From Cloacimonetes bacterium UBA4175 (GTDB taxonomy: Bacteria; Cloacimonadota; Cloacimonadia; Cloacimonadales; Cloacimonadaceae): a stretch of 64,000 nucleotides of DNA. Positions 10,801 to 18,910 of this stretch are shown here, one piece after another. Numbering within the stretch: the first letter of the stretch is position 1; every line of letters begins with the position of its first letter. A program made the position numbers and the translations under genes. The notes below the pieces were generated by a model. The model was not told where the DNA came from, ran no database searches, and saw nothing but the letters and a program-made list of their open reading frames with translations. The stretch spans positions 6,296 to 70,295 of the forward strand of contig DFUX01000036.1 in NCBI GenBank assembly GCA_002379855.1, in the 5' to 3' direction.

Positions 10801-13696
10801 CAACAGATTTAACAACAAGTATCCAGATAATACAGACTATTTTAACTTCGAGGGACTGTCTTTCAAATACTCTCAGAGAGCCTATGCAATCTTGGCTGAA
10901 AACATTGGCAAACCGGAGTATATACCGCCCAGAGGCACCCCTGCTACCCAGGAAGACCTCTACACTTTCTTCAGAGATGCCTCAGTGCGCTTCTATAACA
11001 CTCTCCATAAGCCTGATTACCGAACAGATGCCAACCTGCGTAACTCGGCACAGGTGATCATGAATCTCGGGGAGATAGAGCTGAGTTTGGGGCACAGGGC
11101 TCAAGCCAAGACACATTACAAGCAACCCCTGGAGTTTGAAGAAACTCTGGAACCAGCCACCCGGCGCGATATCTATCTGCGTTTGGCCGGTATAGCCGAA
11201 GATGAGAAGAACTACACCGAAGCTGAAAGCTGGTATCGCAAAGCCTATGCCTTTGCACGCAACCAGCAGGATGCGGGAGATATTGACCAGCAAGTGAAGC
11301 TCCAAATCCAGAGCAGTTATGAGTCTGCCGAACAAAGTGGAGACTTCGCATTGGCCGCGGACGAATACTTGCGCCTGGCAGAGGAATACAAGACTGATAC
11401 TGCCAAGTATGCCGGATACAGGTATCAAGCCTCTGAGGCATACAAAAAGGCAGGCCTTTATCAGCCAGCAATTGATCTGAAGCTGGACCTGGCGAAAGCC
11501 AATCCCGCTGTGAACGAAAAATACTACCTGTATTATGAATCCTGGACCATAGCGGATTCCCTGATGCGGGACGAGGAGCAGGGCTCCAGGCTCAAGGATG
11601 AGTTTATCGCTTTATATCCAGCCAGCAATCTGGCCTTTAATCTGCAAGTGCAGCAGATCGACAAACTTAGTAAGAACCCATCCCAAAGAGAAACAGCAGC
11701 GGAGATGTATCTGCAATTGCACGACTTGGTGAGAGCTAAGAAAGTGGACAATGGCTCAGTGGCACCTGAGCAGATCTACCTTTGGGCTTTGGACCTCTAT
11801 CGTACCTCAAAAAATCAAGACAAGATCATCGAATTGCTCACATACTTTACCCGCACCTATCCCAACCATGAGCAGAATGCTGTTTTCCTGACCCTGCTGG
11901 CAGATGAGCATCTGGCAAGGGGAGATAACGATAAATTTGAGCAGTATTCCCGCGAGCTGTTCCTAAAGGATAAGACTCAGTATGACAGATATCTGACTAC
12001 AGCCAACCGGAATCTAGGCAAGATAGCGATGGATTTCGATGCCGCTCATGCTGAGAAAGATTGGAACAAAGCTTTTGCCAAGCGGGATGAATTCCTGCAA
12101 CTGGAAGCCAGATATGCCCGCGAAGGGTTGCCAATGGACAACTCCCAAGCCAAGGCGGTTTTTGCCCGCGCGGATGAGGAGTATAAGGTTGAACAAGCCA
12201 AAAATGCCTACCTAAAAAAGTTTGACCAGCAACTCAAAGCTATGGAGGATGGAACTTTCCTCAACAGTACGCCAGGTAAGTTGATCACAGTCAATCAAAA
12301 CACATCCTGGCAGAGGCATTTGTTTGGCGGTAAAGCGAATCGTGTTCCTGGGTTGAGTTCTGTGGTAGAATCTCAATACCGGAGCATTTTAAAACTTATG
12401 AATCAGCCCGAAGCTGCGTATCTGGACAACCAGCGGCGTCTGCACGCCTTCGATTTGATCGGAAAGATCAACGAGCATGCGGCGGAAGCCATTAAGGTGC
12501 AGATCAATCGCTACCTTGATATCGCTGTTGAGATGCAGCCTTTCAAGAATCGCTCGCAGTATTCGCAAGCAGAATATGACAATCTGGTCAATAATGACCT
12601 GCTGCCCTTTGCTCAAACATATATAGATCAGTATAACGCAACTGCTCTTGAGCTTTATGAGCAGATGTATACGAACTACACCCTGGCTGGTTATTCAGAT
12701 GAATACACTACCCGTGCTCAAGAGAAACTCGCGGCTAAGGGGTTGATCAAGGAATACAGGACGGAGAACTACCTGCCCAATGATGGTTGGAGTCTCACCG
12801 TTAATCAGAGTGGCAGCTCGCCCAATATCTACAAAGCATCGATAGGGCAGACCAGGACAGTCAGAGGTTTGCAGTTGGGCAAACTCAACGTTCCAGCTCA
12901 GAAAACACTGTCTGCAGAACGGCAGATCAAGGTGAAAGTTGCCCCTGATTTTGCGTTTCTGCATCTTGTGTATCCGCATGATCCCGTGCTGAAAGTTAAT
13001 GGGGAGAATGTGGAATATGTACATGTGGCTGTGGACACTCTGGATGGTGGAAATCAAAACAGCATCCATTACGCCCTGCGTATTGACGGAACCTATTGGA
13101 ACACAGGCGAGAACCTTGTGCAGTTTGAATTCCCCAATCCCATGACTGAATCTGCAGACCTGCACTGGAGTTTGGTGACCTATCTGGATGAACAAAAGCT
13201 GATTGCCTCACTGCCTGTGGAAACTATGAAGATAGGTTCCAAAGAAAACTGGACGGTTTTCTATATTGATCCGGAAACAGGTAAAACTGAAGAAACCAGA
13301 GCGATTGCCGCTGAAAAATTCGGACTTCCCCTGGATATGTCGGAACGCATGATCAACACCATAGCCAAGCCTATCTGGTGCAATGAATCTCCAGAATCAC
13401 CGCGAAACGAACTGACTTTCCAGACCACATTTACACTCGATACTCAATTCCGCGAAGGCTATCTTGATTTTGTGGCTCCCAACTACGCCACTATCTATTT
13501 GAATGGAACAGTTTTGGATGAAAACTATCCGATGGATTACGATCCTGACCCATTCATGGCCTATCCAAGCAGGATAGAGCTGCCAGCCCGACTGATCGTG
13601 CAAGGCAAAAACACCCTGCAGATCGTGATTCAAAACAGCTCCCAATATCGCGGCATGTTGGCCGAGATCAATATTACCAAAACTGGAAAGGAGTAA
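7802..13696 (+). CDS. Giant secreted TPR-repeat protein (1964 aa)
   Basis: An exported scaffold-like protein. It starts with a signal peptide (MKKHLKLFLLTVIALMLVSSAFS) and runs as a helical repeat protein for most of its length. TPR signatures recur, for example residues around 590 (AELQYAVDLDRPELALAYYR), 1140-1160 (YLRLAGIAEDEKNYTEAESWYRKA, shown in part) and 1200-1240. The last 300 residues change to a beta-rich part, possibly sugar-binding or Ig-like folds. It heads an operon with ExbB, two ExbD proteins and an AgmX-like protein, with spacing of a few bases. By analogy with periplasmic TPR proteins of Tol-Pal or Agl-Glt machines it may link the inner-membrane motor to the outer membrane. 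Function is inferred only. Confidence 0.8.
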   Translation: MKKHLKLFLLTVIALMLVSSAFSLERPRPTVAQREIYSDPQVRDAVIFLKDRLPQLITTDKEKALEEYMTHVENLNKLEELDVLYLVGHFYSVSDNPQKAIPFFELLINDPRLGDNARQMLNLLLYYRAVNYLKGDNQAATVDYIEDILNLFPTGKYYPTYLYLWADIISESSRHQEVNDYLKNYNVNREWLQNSFRPRKEALVRRIQALSFDQLYQNPTNEEYLALESEINSIQTDLQTLYNEVKSMRGVIMLDALDKIAKEELALLEELKAQLKSYVEPPPLDWELLASPDYRGTGKGPYDRYREGAVLLQQLKGTAEYYGKVIEVLNRFFDKRYDLFVKDDPSVKGKGFSDMELTRLIDIERNISIYNDIISSIDELMADPAYPSHNIDLGPQRQEYVEKLADLQSRKSLYLGMRKHEDPVEEAIFNELLEEYYALHREKEMLEDLLPQVEEVMTAMVRERYPKTIQGDILAQRELAADKVSQGFLGGEDVGDFFANLDFIQLELDYRNLRYRDLQRQKVAATLSEQEMQDQYNQILADKAALLQRHQDFVSANPGFQALEQPGGGYLINNSILYYNMAELQYAVDLDRPELALAYYRKVLQTDPDFFLRDYALYNIAYLSSEVKREELDPKIAEYRKNNPNSSRPASLRYKESDFREAISAYQEVTTDTRYQNSSIRDESLYRLSVLYFLIGADADEPITYYEKANNGFNQLIADENSSYRYEALYQRGWVNMNRGDLESLKLAMADFTSLLEAVDSKKIENANLAQDFKNNAVENLAYTLIALDGVDYTAEAQGVEEIQLAMADYKDLKVKDRVMEKAALLKIGMQAPLQAIDYMELRLKSSPLELTNPTIVDSIIKLYHTPGLQLRPGQDLAEIRTAKYQFILDQYNNSSEWYAQNVSGKDYSDPTISQQLDIVRNAYEEIRIRHYNAVVRDPSLENLAAYNQHMEDFAAYRELTAQDHDQWVKEQDKANVALTMVMADKIDQPQYHIKAIDSLNRFNNKYPDNTDYFNFEGLSFKYSQRAYAILAENIGKPEYIPPRGTPATQEDLYTFFRDASVRFYNTLHKPDYRTDANLRNSAQVIMNLGEIELSLGHRAQAKTHYKQPLEFEETLEPATRRDIYLRLAGIAEDEKNYTEAESWYRKAYAFARNQQDAGDIDQQVKLQIQSSYESAEQSGDFALAADEYLRLAEEYKTDTAKYAGYRYQASEAYKKAGLYQPAIDLKLDLAKANPAVNEKYYLYYESWTIADSLMRDEEQGSRLKDEFIALYPASNLAFNLQVQQIDKLSKNPSQRETAAEMYLQLHDLVRAKKVDNGSVAPEQIYLWALDLYRTSKNQDKIIELLTYFTRTYPNHEQNAVFLTLLADEHLARGDNDKFEQYSRELFLKDKTQYDRYLTTANRNLGKIAMDFDAAHAEKDWNKAFAKRDEFLQLEARYAREGLPMDNSQAKAVFARADEEYKVEQAKNAYLKKFDQQLKAMEDGTFLNSTPGKLITVNQNTSWQRHLFGGKANRVPGLSSVVESQYRSILKLMNQPEAAYLDNQRRLHAFDLIGKINEHAAEAIKVQINRYLDIAVEMQPFKNRSQYSQAEYDNLVNNDLLPFAQTYIDQYNATALELYEQMYTNYTLAGYSDEYTTRAQEKLAAKGLIKEYRTENYLPNDGWSLTVNQSGSSPNIYKASIGQTRTVRGLQLGKLNVPAQKTLSAERQIKVKVAPDFAFLHLVYPHDPVLKVNGENVEYVHVAVDTLDGGNQNSIHYALRIDGTYWNTGENLVQFEFPNPMTESADLHWSLVTYLDEQKLIASLPVETMKIGSKENWTVFYIDPETGKTEETRAIAAEKFGLPLDMSERMINTIAKPIWCNESPESPRNELTFQTTFTLDTQFREGYLDFVAPNYATIYLNGTVLDENYPMDYDPDPFMAYPSRIELPARLIVQGKNTLQIVIQNSSQYRGMLAEINITKTGKE

Positions 13697-13702
13697 ATTG
13701 AT

Positions 13703-14005
13703 ATGAGAAAGGTATTACTTACGACGGCGTTGTTGCTGATGGTAGCCGGCCTCCTGGCTCAGGTGGCGATAGATCCTCGCAGTGGTTTTGCCAATATCCG
13801 CGAGACTCGAGCTCCCCAGGAGATTGAGATTCAGATCAAGGCAATGATACCCGATATCAGCGTTGTTCAGATTAAAACTGATACTTACTCCGAACCGGGA
13901 GAATATAATTATACTATAGATCTTGGCGTGATCCAAGAAGAAAGCAAAAAACAACTAAATGAATGGCAACAAGAAATTAATAATTGGCTAGAGGAGTCAA
14001 AATGA
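13703..14005 (+). CDS. Small secreted protein of the motor operon, unknown
   Basis: A 100-residue protein with an N-terminal signal peptide (MRKVLLTTALLLMVAGLLAQ) and a short mature part ending in a charged helix (EESKKQLNEWQQEINNWLEE). It begins six bases after the giant TPR gene behind a GGAG site and overlaps the ExbB start by four bases (ATGA). I do not recognise a family. The tight position suggests a periplasmic component of the same complex. Confidence 0.7.
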   Translation: MRKVLLTTALLLMVAGLLAQVAIDPRSGFANIRETRAPQEIEIQIKAMIPDISVVQIKTDTYSEPGEYNYTIDLGVIQEESKKQLNEWQQEINNWLEESK

Positions 14006-14751
14006 AAGCTAAACACACCCTTCTCGTAGTATTAGCTCTTGCAATCAGCATTGGGTTCCTGCACGCAACCCCTCAAGTGGTGGGCGGGGACAAAGTGAAT
14101 TTGGGGACCATCTTCCAGGACAGCGGGTTTTTCGGCTATCTGATCCTGTTGACCTTCCTGGTCGGCATAATCTATGCCATAATCCGCTGGGTACAACTCT
14201 ATCAGAGAGAGAAGCTGGATGCCAGCAACTTATACCTGAAACTGAAAGGCTATATCAAAAACGACCAGATCGATGAAGCAATCAGGATCGCTGAAAGCTT
14301 TAAGAACACCACTCTCGGTTTCATCTTCTGGAGCGGACTGATGGGGTTCAAGGATGCCCGCAAGGTTCATAAAGGCGAGGAACTCAATATGGCAGTCCAG
14401 AATTCCTTTGACGAAGCTGTGTTGCAAAGTGTTCACAAGATCGATTCAGGTCTTTTCTGGTTTGACACTCTGGCCCAAGTCTGTACCTATCTTGGACTTC
14501 TCGGTACCATCTGGGGTCTGTTGGAAGCCTTTGCGGCTCTTTCTGACCCGAAGGTTCTGGACAGTGAAAAGAACATCCTGCTCACCAGAGGAATCAAGGT
14601 TGCGATCGGCACCACAGCCCTCGGTTTGCTGGCTGCCATTCCTCTGACCTTGATCAAGGGCGCTTTCACGACCCGCGCTCAAAGGCTGATCAACGATGTT
14701 GACGAATTCAGCGTAAAACTAATTAACCATATCAACAGCTCAAAAGGATAA
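14002..14751 (+). CDS. MotA/TolQ/ExbB proton-channel family protein
   Basis: Inner-membrane stator protein of 249 residues that with ExbD/TolR partners forms a proton-driven motor. It has an N-terminal signal-like hydrophobic segment, a second transmembrane helix at about 37-58, a cytoplasmic helical part, and the two conserved helices near the end (LGLLGTIWGLLEAF and GIKVAIGTTALGLLAAIP). Those two are the family signature. The ATG at 14002 follows GAGGAG and overlaps the preceding stop, so the longer open frame is rejected. It is followed at once by two ExbD-type genes. Confidence 0.93.
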   Translation: MKAKHTLLVVLALAISIGFLHATPQVVGGDKVNLGTIFQDSGFFGYLILLTFLVGIIYAIIRWVQLYQREKLDASNLYLKLKGYIKNDQIDEAIRIAESFKNTTLGFIFWSGLMGFKDARKVHKGEELNMAVQNSFDEAVLQSVHKIDSGLFWFDTLAQVCTYLGLLGTIWGLLEAFAALSDPKVLDSEKNILLTRGIKVAIGTTALGLLAAIPLTLIKGAFTTRAQRLINDVDEFSVKLINHINSSKG

Positions 14752-14755
14752 AACA

Positions 14756-15292
14756 ATGGCTTATCGTCCTTCTGCCGGAAGGAACCAAAGAACATTCTCG
14801 GAACCCAAGATGATAGATCTGGTTCCGATCATCAACCTGTTTGTCACCATTATACCCTTTCTACTGCTGATTTTGGTGATCACACAGGTGGCTTTGGTTG
14901 CCTTGAATTTTACCCAGGGTACCGGTGGCGGAGAAGGAAATGTCGCAGGTGGCGGCAGCGGAGCAAAACGAGATATACCGATTGTAGAGGTGATAATCAT
15001 GGCACCAGAGGATGCGGGAGAAAAGCTGTATCCTGGCTTTGAGATCCGCGAGCCCGGCAAAGCACCGGTGCCTTTGCATCTGGTAAACAACCAATACGAC
15101 TATCTCGCTCTCGATTCAATGCTTAAAGATATCCGGAGCAGGTATCCCAGTCTCTATGATATCAACGTTGCTCCCTATCCCTATGTTCGTTACGAAACCT
15201 TGATCAAAACCATCGATATCTGCAAAAGCAACAGCTTTATAAACGCGCATTACAAAGCACCTCAAGTTATGTATTTCTCCAAGGGGGCATGA
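14756..15292 (+). CDS. ExbD/TolR-type protein 1, with Asn in place of the channel Asp
   Basis: A 178-residue, single-span membrane protein with an N-in, periplasm-out arrangement. The transmembrane helix (about 20-48, MIDLVPIINLFVTIIPFLL) matches the ExbD/TolR helix in position. The aspartate that carries protons in family members appears as N27 in PIINLF. After the helix comes a Gly-rich linker (GTGGGEGNVAGGGSG) and a periplasmic domain. It overlaps the second ExbD gene by four bases. It is likely a structural partner of the second ExbD protein, which keeps the aspartate. Confidence 0.85.
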   Translation: MAYRPSAGRNQRTFSEPKMIDLVPIINLFVTIIPFLLLILVITQVALVALNFTQGTGGGEGNVAGGGSGAKRDIPIVEVIIMAPEDAGEKLYPGFEIREPGKAPVPLHLVNNQYDYLALDSMLKDIRSRYPSLYDINVAPYPYVRYETLIKTIDICKSNSFINAHYKAPQVMYFSKGA

Positions 15293-15843
15293 TGAGCTAC
15301 AGAATGAGATCACAAAAGCCCAACCGGCGCGTACGCAGAAAGTTCGAGGAAGCTAAAGGACTCTCCATTACATCATTGGTGGACGTCCTCACCATTCTGC
15401 TGGTTTTCCTGGTCAAGAACATATCGATGGAAGCTCAAAGGGTTACTGTGCCTGACAACATGAATTTCCCCTCCATAATGCAAAGTCATGACCTTTTGGA
15501 AAGAAAGGGAACGACCGCTATAAAAGTGTATCCCGACCGAATTCTGATTGGTGAAGAAAACCTCTATTTCGGCACCCTGCAAGAGCTGGAAACAGACCCG
15601 GTGAAACGCACCGAAATCCTGAAATATCTTCAGTCCACAGCGCAAAGAACAATGGAACTGAAAGACCAGGATGGCAATCCGTTGGAAACAGCTTTGCTGA
15701 TCCAAGCCGATAGAACCATTCTCTGCCAGCATATCACAACACTGGTCGAATTGGGCACAAGCTCGTTCTATCAGTATATTTACTTTGCAAACCTGCTTGA
15801 TCAGGACTGGCTTGGCAAAACTAAAACGGCTCAGGGAGGGTAA
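15289..15843 (+). CDS. ExbD/TolR-type protein 2
   Basis: A 184-residue member of the biopolymer-transport ExbD/TolR family. The N-terminal cytoplasmic part is basic (PNRRVRRKFEEA), then the helix SLVDVLTILLVFLV contains the conserved channel aspartate D32. A periplasmic domain follows. Two adjacent ATG codons (15289, 15292) could serve; the first gives the ATGA overlap with the preceding gene. Proton flow through the ExbB-ExbD pair is expected to depend on this copy. Confidence 0.92.
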   Translation: MMSYRMRSQKPNRRVRRKFEEAKGLSITSLVDVLTILLVFLVKNISMEAQRVTVPDNMNFPSIMQSHDLLERKGTTAIKVYPDRILIGEENLYFGTLQELETDPVKRTEILKYLQSTAQRTMELKDQDGNPLETALLIQADRTILCQHITTLVELGTSSFYQYIYFANLLDQDWLGKTKTAQGG

Positions 15844-15852
15844 GGAGGCAAG

Positions 15853-17304
15853 ATGGCAAAAACTCAACTTAACCTCATACTGAGCTATAAAGGCAAGACG
15901 CTCGACGTGATCAAACAAGGTAAAGATTTTACCAACAAGTGGATCATCGGCTCAAACAAGCGTCTCCTGTGGCAGATTCTGGATACGAGTTTCCCATTTC
16001 AGCACAGGCTGTTGATACAAAAAGGCGATAACAGTTATCTGCAGATGCCCCCCGGAGCCAGTCTCACTTGCAGCAAAGACGGCAAACCAGTGGAAACCGC
16101 GTATCTGCAGCAAAACGGAATCCTGCAAGGCGGGAGCCTGTTGCTGCGCAACGATATGGCGGGCACGATAAAGATCGCTCCGGATTGGGATATCAGCTAT
16201 GAATACGCTGAACCCAGAGTTTTGCGGCTCACCGATCAGGAACAACGTCTGGTAGCCCAATACTCGCGCCGTGAGGCTTTAACGCCTTCAGAACGTGCAA
16301 ACCGCACTCTGATCCTGGTTTGTCTGATAGTGGGAATCATCTTCCTGCTGGTTTATGACTATGTGTTGAAACCCAAGGCGGAAGCAGCAGCCACTCTGGC
16401 TGCCAAGCTGGCCGAACTGGAACGCGCGCAACGCATCGAAGCCATGATCGGTGAACCGGAAGAATTGCCGGAACAAGAGATGGAAGCGACTGGAGTGACT
16501 GAAATGGAAGGTGTTCCAAGCGAGGAAAGAACCACTACTGGTACGGGCAGACGCGCTCCTGCCACAGCCCAAGCCACCTTCGGAAGATTCCGCTCATCCG
16601 ACCCCACCTCAGGTGCTTACACCAGCGGTCAGCCAGCCCAGCAAGCCACTGTGCTGCGTGAGTTCGTTACCGCAAGGCCGGGCAGCAGGATCGGTACAGG
16701 CGGATCAGGAGGCGTGGGGCCCAGCTTCGACGCCACCGGCGGTGGAGCTGGCAGTGGTTATTCGCCCAGCTTCAATCCCGGCGAAACGGCAAGGTACAAC
16801 CAAACTGATCTGAGCCAGGTTGTGATTGGCCAAACCCCACGGGGCGGCACCACAGTCAGGCCAACCGGAAAGATCGATAAATTTACGGGAGATGCCTCAA
16901 AACTCGCTCCCGCGAGGAAGCCTTTGCCCCAATCGGCTCAAACTCAACGTATAATCCAGAGTTTTCAGTCACCCAGCATCTCGACCATCTCAGAAAACAA
17001 TGTAGTTGGCTCAACCGCTGGAGCTTCCTCAGATGTCGATGATATCTATGGACAGCTATACGGACGCAAAGGACAGATAACTCAGCTATACCGCAAACAC
17101 TCCGCCGTGCAGGCGTCATCGGGTTCGATCTCGATCAAGATGTATATCGACTCCAACGGCACGGTGGTAGCAGATGTTACGCCCAATAGCGCCAGTTTCA
17201 CCCAGAGCTTCCTGCAGGAAGTGAAGAGATTGGTGGAGAACTGGACCTTCAGGGTTAGCAAAAAGACCATTTACCAATTCCAAATACGACTCAGCCAAAG
17301 ATAA
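15853..17304 (+). CDS. AgmX/TonB-like transducer with FHA-like N-terminus
   Basis: A 483-residue bitopic protein. The first 150 residues are cytoplasmic and beta-rich, possibly FHA-like. One transmembrane helix lies at about 154-173 (TLILVCLIVGIIFLLVYDYV). A long Glu-, Gly- and Pro-rich periplasmic linker follows. The last 90 residues match the AgmX/PglI C-terminal domain, a TonB-like fold (IDSNGTVVADVTPNSASF, then ENWTFRVSK). TonB-like proteins carry force from ExbB/ExbD to the outer membrane. In Myxococcus, AgmX (GltJ) belongs to the gliding machine beside Agl motor proteins. The gene ends the operon and is followed by a strong terminator. Confidence 0.88.
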   Translation: MAKTQLNLILSYKGKTLDVIKQGKDFTNKWIIGSNKRLLWQILDTSFPFQHRLLIQKGDNSYLQMPPGASLTCSKDGKPVETAYLQQNGILQGGSLLLRNDMAGTIKIAPDWDISYEYAEPRVLRLTDQEQRLVAQYSRREALTPSERANRTLILVCLIVGIIFLLVYDYVLKPKAEAAATLAAKLAELERAQRIEAMIGEPEELPEQEMEATGVTEMEGVPSEERTTTGTGRRAPATAQATFGRFRSSDPTSGAYTSGQPAQQATVLREFVTARPGSRIGTGGSGGVGPSFDATGGGAGSGYSPSFNPGETARYNQTDLSQVVIGQTPRGGTTVRPTGKIDKFTGDASKLAPARKPLPQSAQTQRIIQSFQSPSISTISENNVVGSTAGASSDVDDIYGQLYGRKGQITQLYRKHSAVQASSGSISIKMYIDSNGTVVADVTPNSASFTQSFLQEVKRLVENWTFRVSKKTIYQFQIRLSQR

Positions 17305-17326
17305 AACACATGTTACGGGAAGAAGA

Positions 17327-17359
17327 GACCCTGCTTTTTACGGCAGGGTCTTTATTTTA
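17327..17359 (+). terminator. Intrinsic terminator of the motor operon
   Basis: GACCCTGC (17327-17334) pairs perfectly with GCAGGGTC (17343-17350), followed by TTTATTTTA. It lies 22 bases past the stop of the AgmX-like gene. Confidence 0.88.
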
Positions 17360-17466
17360 GGGCTCATCTGCTGCATGAATAAGGACTGAACATACTGTGT
17401 AATACCAAATCGCTTTCACCAAGCTATTTTATGCTATTTGTAAACTGATATTCTCTTGTAAATTCA

Positions 17467-17762
17467 GTGGAAAGGTTCCCCCGAAACAAGCCCTACCCGA
17501 CCTCAAAACAAAAGCACCTCGTACTATATACCGTGTCATCACAGCCTATCGGGGTCCTCGCCGGATCGGCAACGATCCGGTGGGGTGGTTTGAGCCGTGA
17601 TCCAGTCTTTTGGAAACAACCACCCGACCCAGAAATATACCACACCAGATTACATCACCGCGTCATCACGGCCTTCGAGCCGTGATCCAGTCTTTTGAAA
17701 TGGCAGTGGAAAGGTGAAAAAGAGATCCAGTTGTAGTAATGCAAGCTAAACAGTATAAAACA
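17467..17762 (+). repeat. Composite repeat-rich spacer without genes
   Basis: The 920-base gap between 17305 and 18224 holds no convincing gene. It carries pieces of the window's dispersed repeat: GTGGAAAGGTTCCCCC at 17468, also found at 63402 beside the IS3 element, and a stretch at 17705-17762 that closely matches 53473-53540. A perfect 21-base direct repeat (17592-17612 and 17677-17697) starts with GAGCCGTGATCC. Its second copy forms a perfect palindrome with the preceding ATCACGGC. Short frames here lack ribosome-binding sites and protein-like composition. Confidence 0.65.
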
Positions 17763-17847
17763 AGCACCCAGTCAAAAAGTAACCGGCATCAATTCCTTGA
17801 CAACCGCATAAATAAACCGCTACATTCCGCAATATCCTTCATAGCGC

Positions 17848-18020
17848 CCTCCTTTGCTGCGACTGGCTTTGGTGCCATCATCCTTAGGTCATCCTTATAA
17901 ATTATAAGGTTGACCCAAGGAAGACCCAGGCATGAACCAGGGAATCAAATGAGGGCAATCCTCCCCCATAATATATAGGTGCTACGATCACGCCGTGGAA
18001 AGGTGGATAGGTGAAATGGT
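17848..18020 (+). repeat. Dispersed palindromic repeat, copy 1
   Basis: About 170 bases. It has a leader (TTTGCTGCGACTGGCTTTGG), a palindromic core at 17879-17923 (CATCCTTAGGTCA ... TTGACC) with the loop CCTTATAAATTATAAGG, and a tail with GCAATCCTCCCCCATAATAT, AGGTGCTACGATCACGCC and GTGGAAAGGTG. The right arm of the core is partly decayed (CCCAAGGAAG). The same parts appear in four other gaps of this window. Confidence 0.85.
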
Positions 18021-18224
18021 GAAAAAAGAGCTAAAAAACAGTCCGCCATTTCAGGACTTGACAGGGTACGAAACGAGGCCTTGCTTAAAAGTGTCGGCAA
18101 GGAAAGCAGGACGCATGGCTTTTGATCCGGCCTGCCATTCATCTGACTCCAAAGTGGCTGCTGACAGCAGAAAGTTCTTGACATCCTTGCCGCTATTAAC
18201 AATTGTGAAGACAGGAGTATGAGG

Positions 18225-18887
18225 ATGAAAGCTTCTATATTAGCAATCTGGATCCTGCTGTGTTGCGCCAGCTTCTATGGGCAGAGCGCGCCTGTGGAAG
18301 CTGTGAGCCGTCTGGATATCGAAGTGAACCAGGGCTTCGGCATGGGTATTGATACCCGACCCGAGAACCGATGGAGGTATGGACTTGGTACCAGCATTGG
18401 AGTGAACTACAATTACAAACCCGCACGCCGTTTTGAAATCCGGGGCGGGATCAGCGAACAGGTATATTACTCCAAAAGGTTGGTGTACCATCCCTATCCC
18501 TATGTGATGGAGATGGATTTTGGGCTTACCACCATTGCCACCCGTTTTATAGCGGGAGGCGACTGGACAATGCACGTTTCCGAAACCCGCCTTTCCCCTT
18601 ATCTGGGTGCCGCCTTATACGCGGACATCGTGCATTATGCCAGGGCACGCAACTGGCTGTATTACCTCACGGAGGGGGAGCGTGAGAAGATGAATCTCAA
18701 GGATTCCTTTTCCAATCCTGTTCCCGGTGTGCAGTTCGGTCTTGGCCTGCGAGGAAAGACAACCAGGATAGAGCTGCGCTATTGGGAGGATATCCGCACC
18801 TTCAAAGTGCCAGTCAATCCGGTTAACAGGCAGCGCCGCAGCTACATTGGTATATCCGCCGCCTCGTATTTTGACAAAAGCTTCTAA
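18225..18887 (+). CDS. Small secreted outer-membrane beta-barrel-like protein
   Basis: A 220-residue protein with a signal peptide (MKASILAIWILLCCASFYGQ) and alternating hydrophobic beta-strand pattern with glycine and tyrosine (YGLGTSIGVNYNYKPARRFE), ending in an aromatic residue (SYFDKSF), as in outer-membrane barrels. I do not recognise a named family. The ATG at 18225 is chosen because GGAG lies at a normal distance from it and too close to the ATG at 18219. A TTGACA at 18178 with 17 bases to AATTGT may be its promoter. It follows the repeat-rich spacer and seems to be a single-gene unit. Confidence 0.72.
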   Translation: MKASILAIWILLCCASFYGQSAPVEAVSRLDIEVNQGFGMGIDTRPENRWRYGLGTSIGVNYNYKPARRFEIRGGISEQVYYSKRLVYHPYPYVMEMDFGLTTIATRFIAGGDWTMHVSETRLSPYLGAALYADIVHYARARNWLYYLTEGEREKMNLKDSFSNPVPGVQFGLGLRGKTTRIELRYWEDIRTFKVPVNPVNRQRRSYIGISAASYFDKSF

Positions 18888-18910
18888 GTGAAAAAAGCTA
18901 CGCGGGAAGA

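Noticed and set aside
17467..17685. A 72-codon frame in the spacer
   Set aside because: Lies over repeat pieces, no ribosome-binding site, proline/histidine-rich random composition.
17467..18020. CRISPR array
   Set aside because: Repeats are irregular in spacing and length, with no regular spacers and no cas genes nearby.
17995..18222. A 75-codon frame before the barrel-like gene
   Set aside because: Begins inside repeat copy 1 and has no protein-like pattern or homologous motif.
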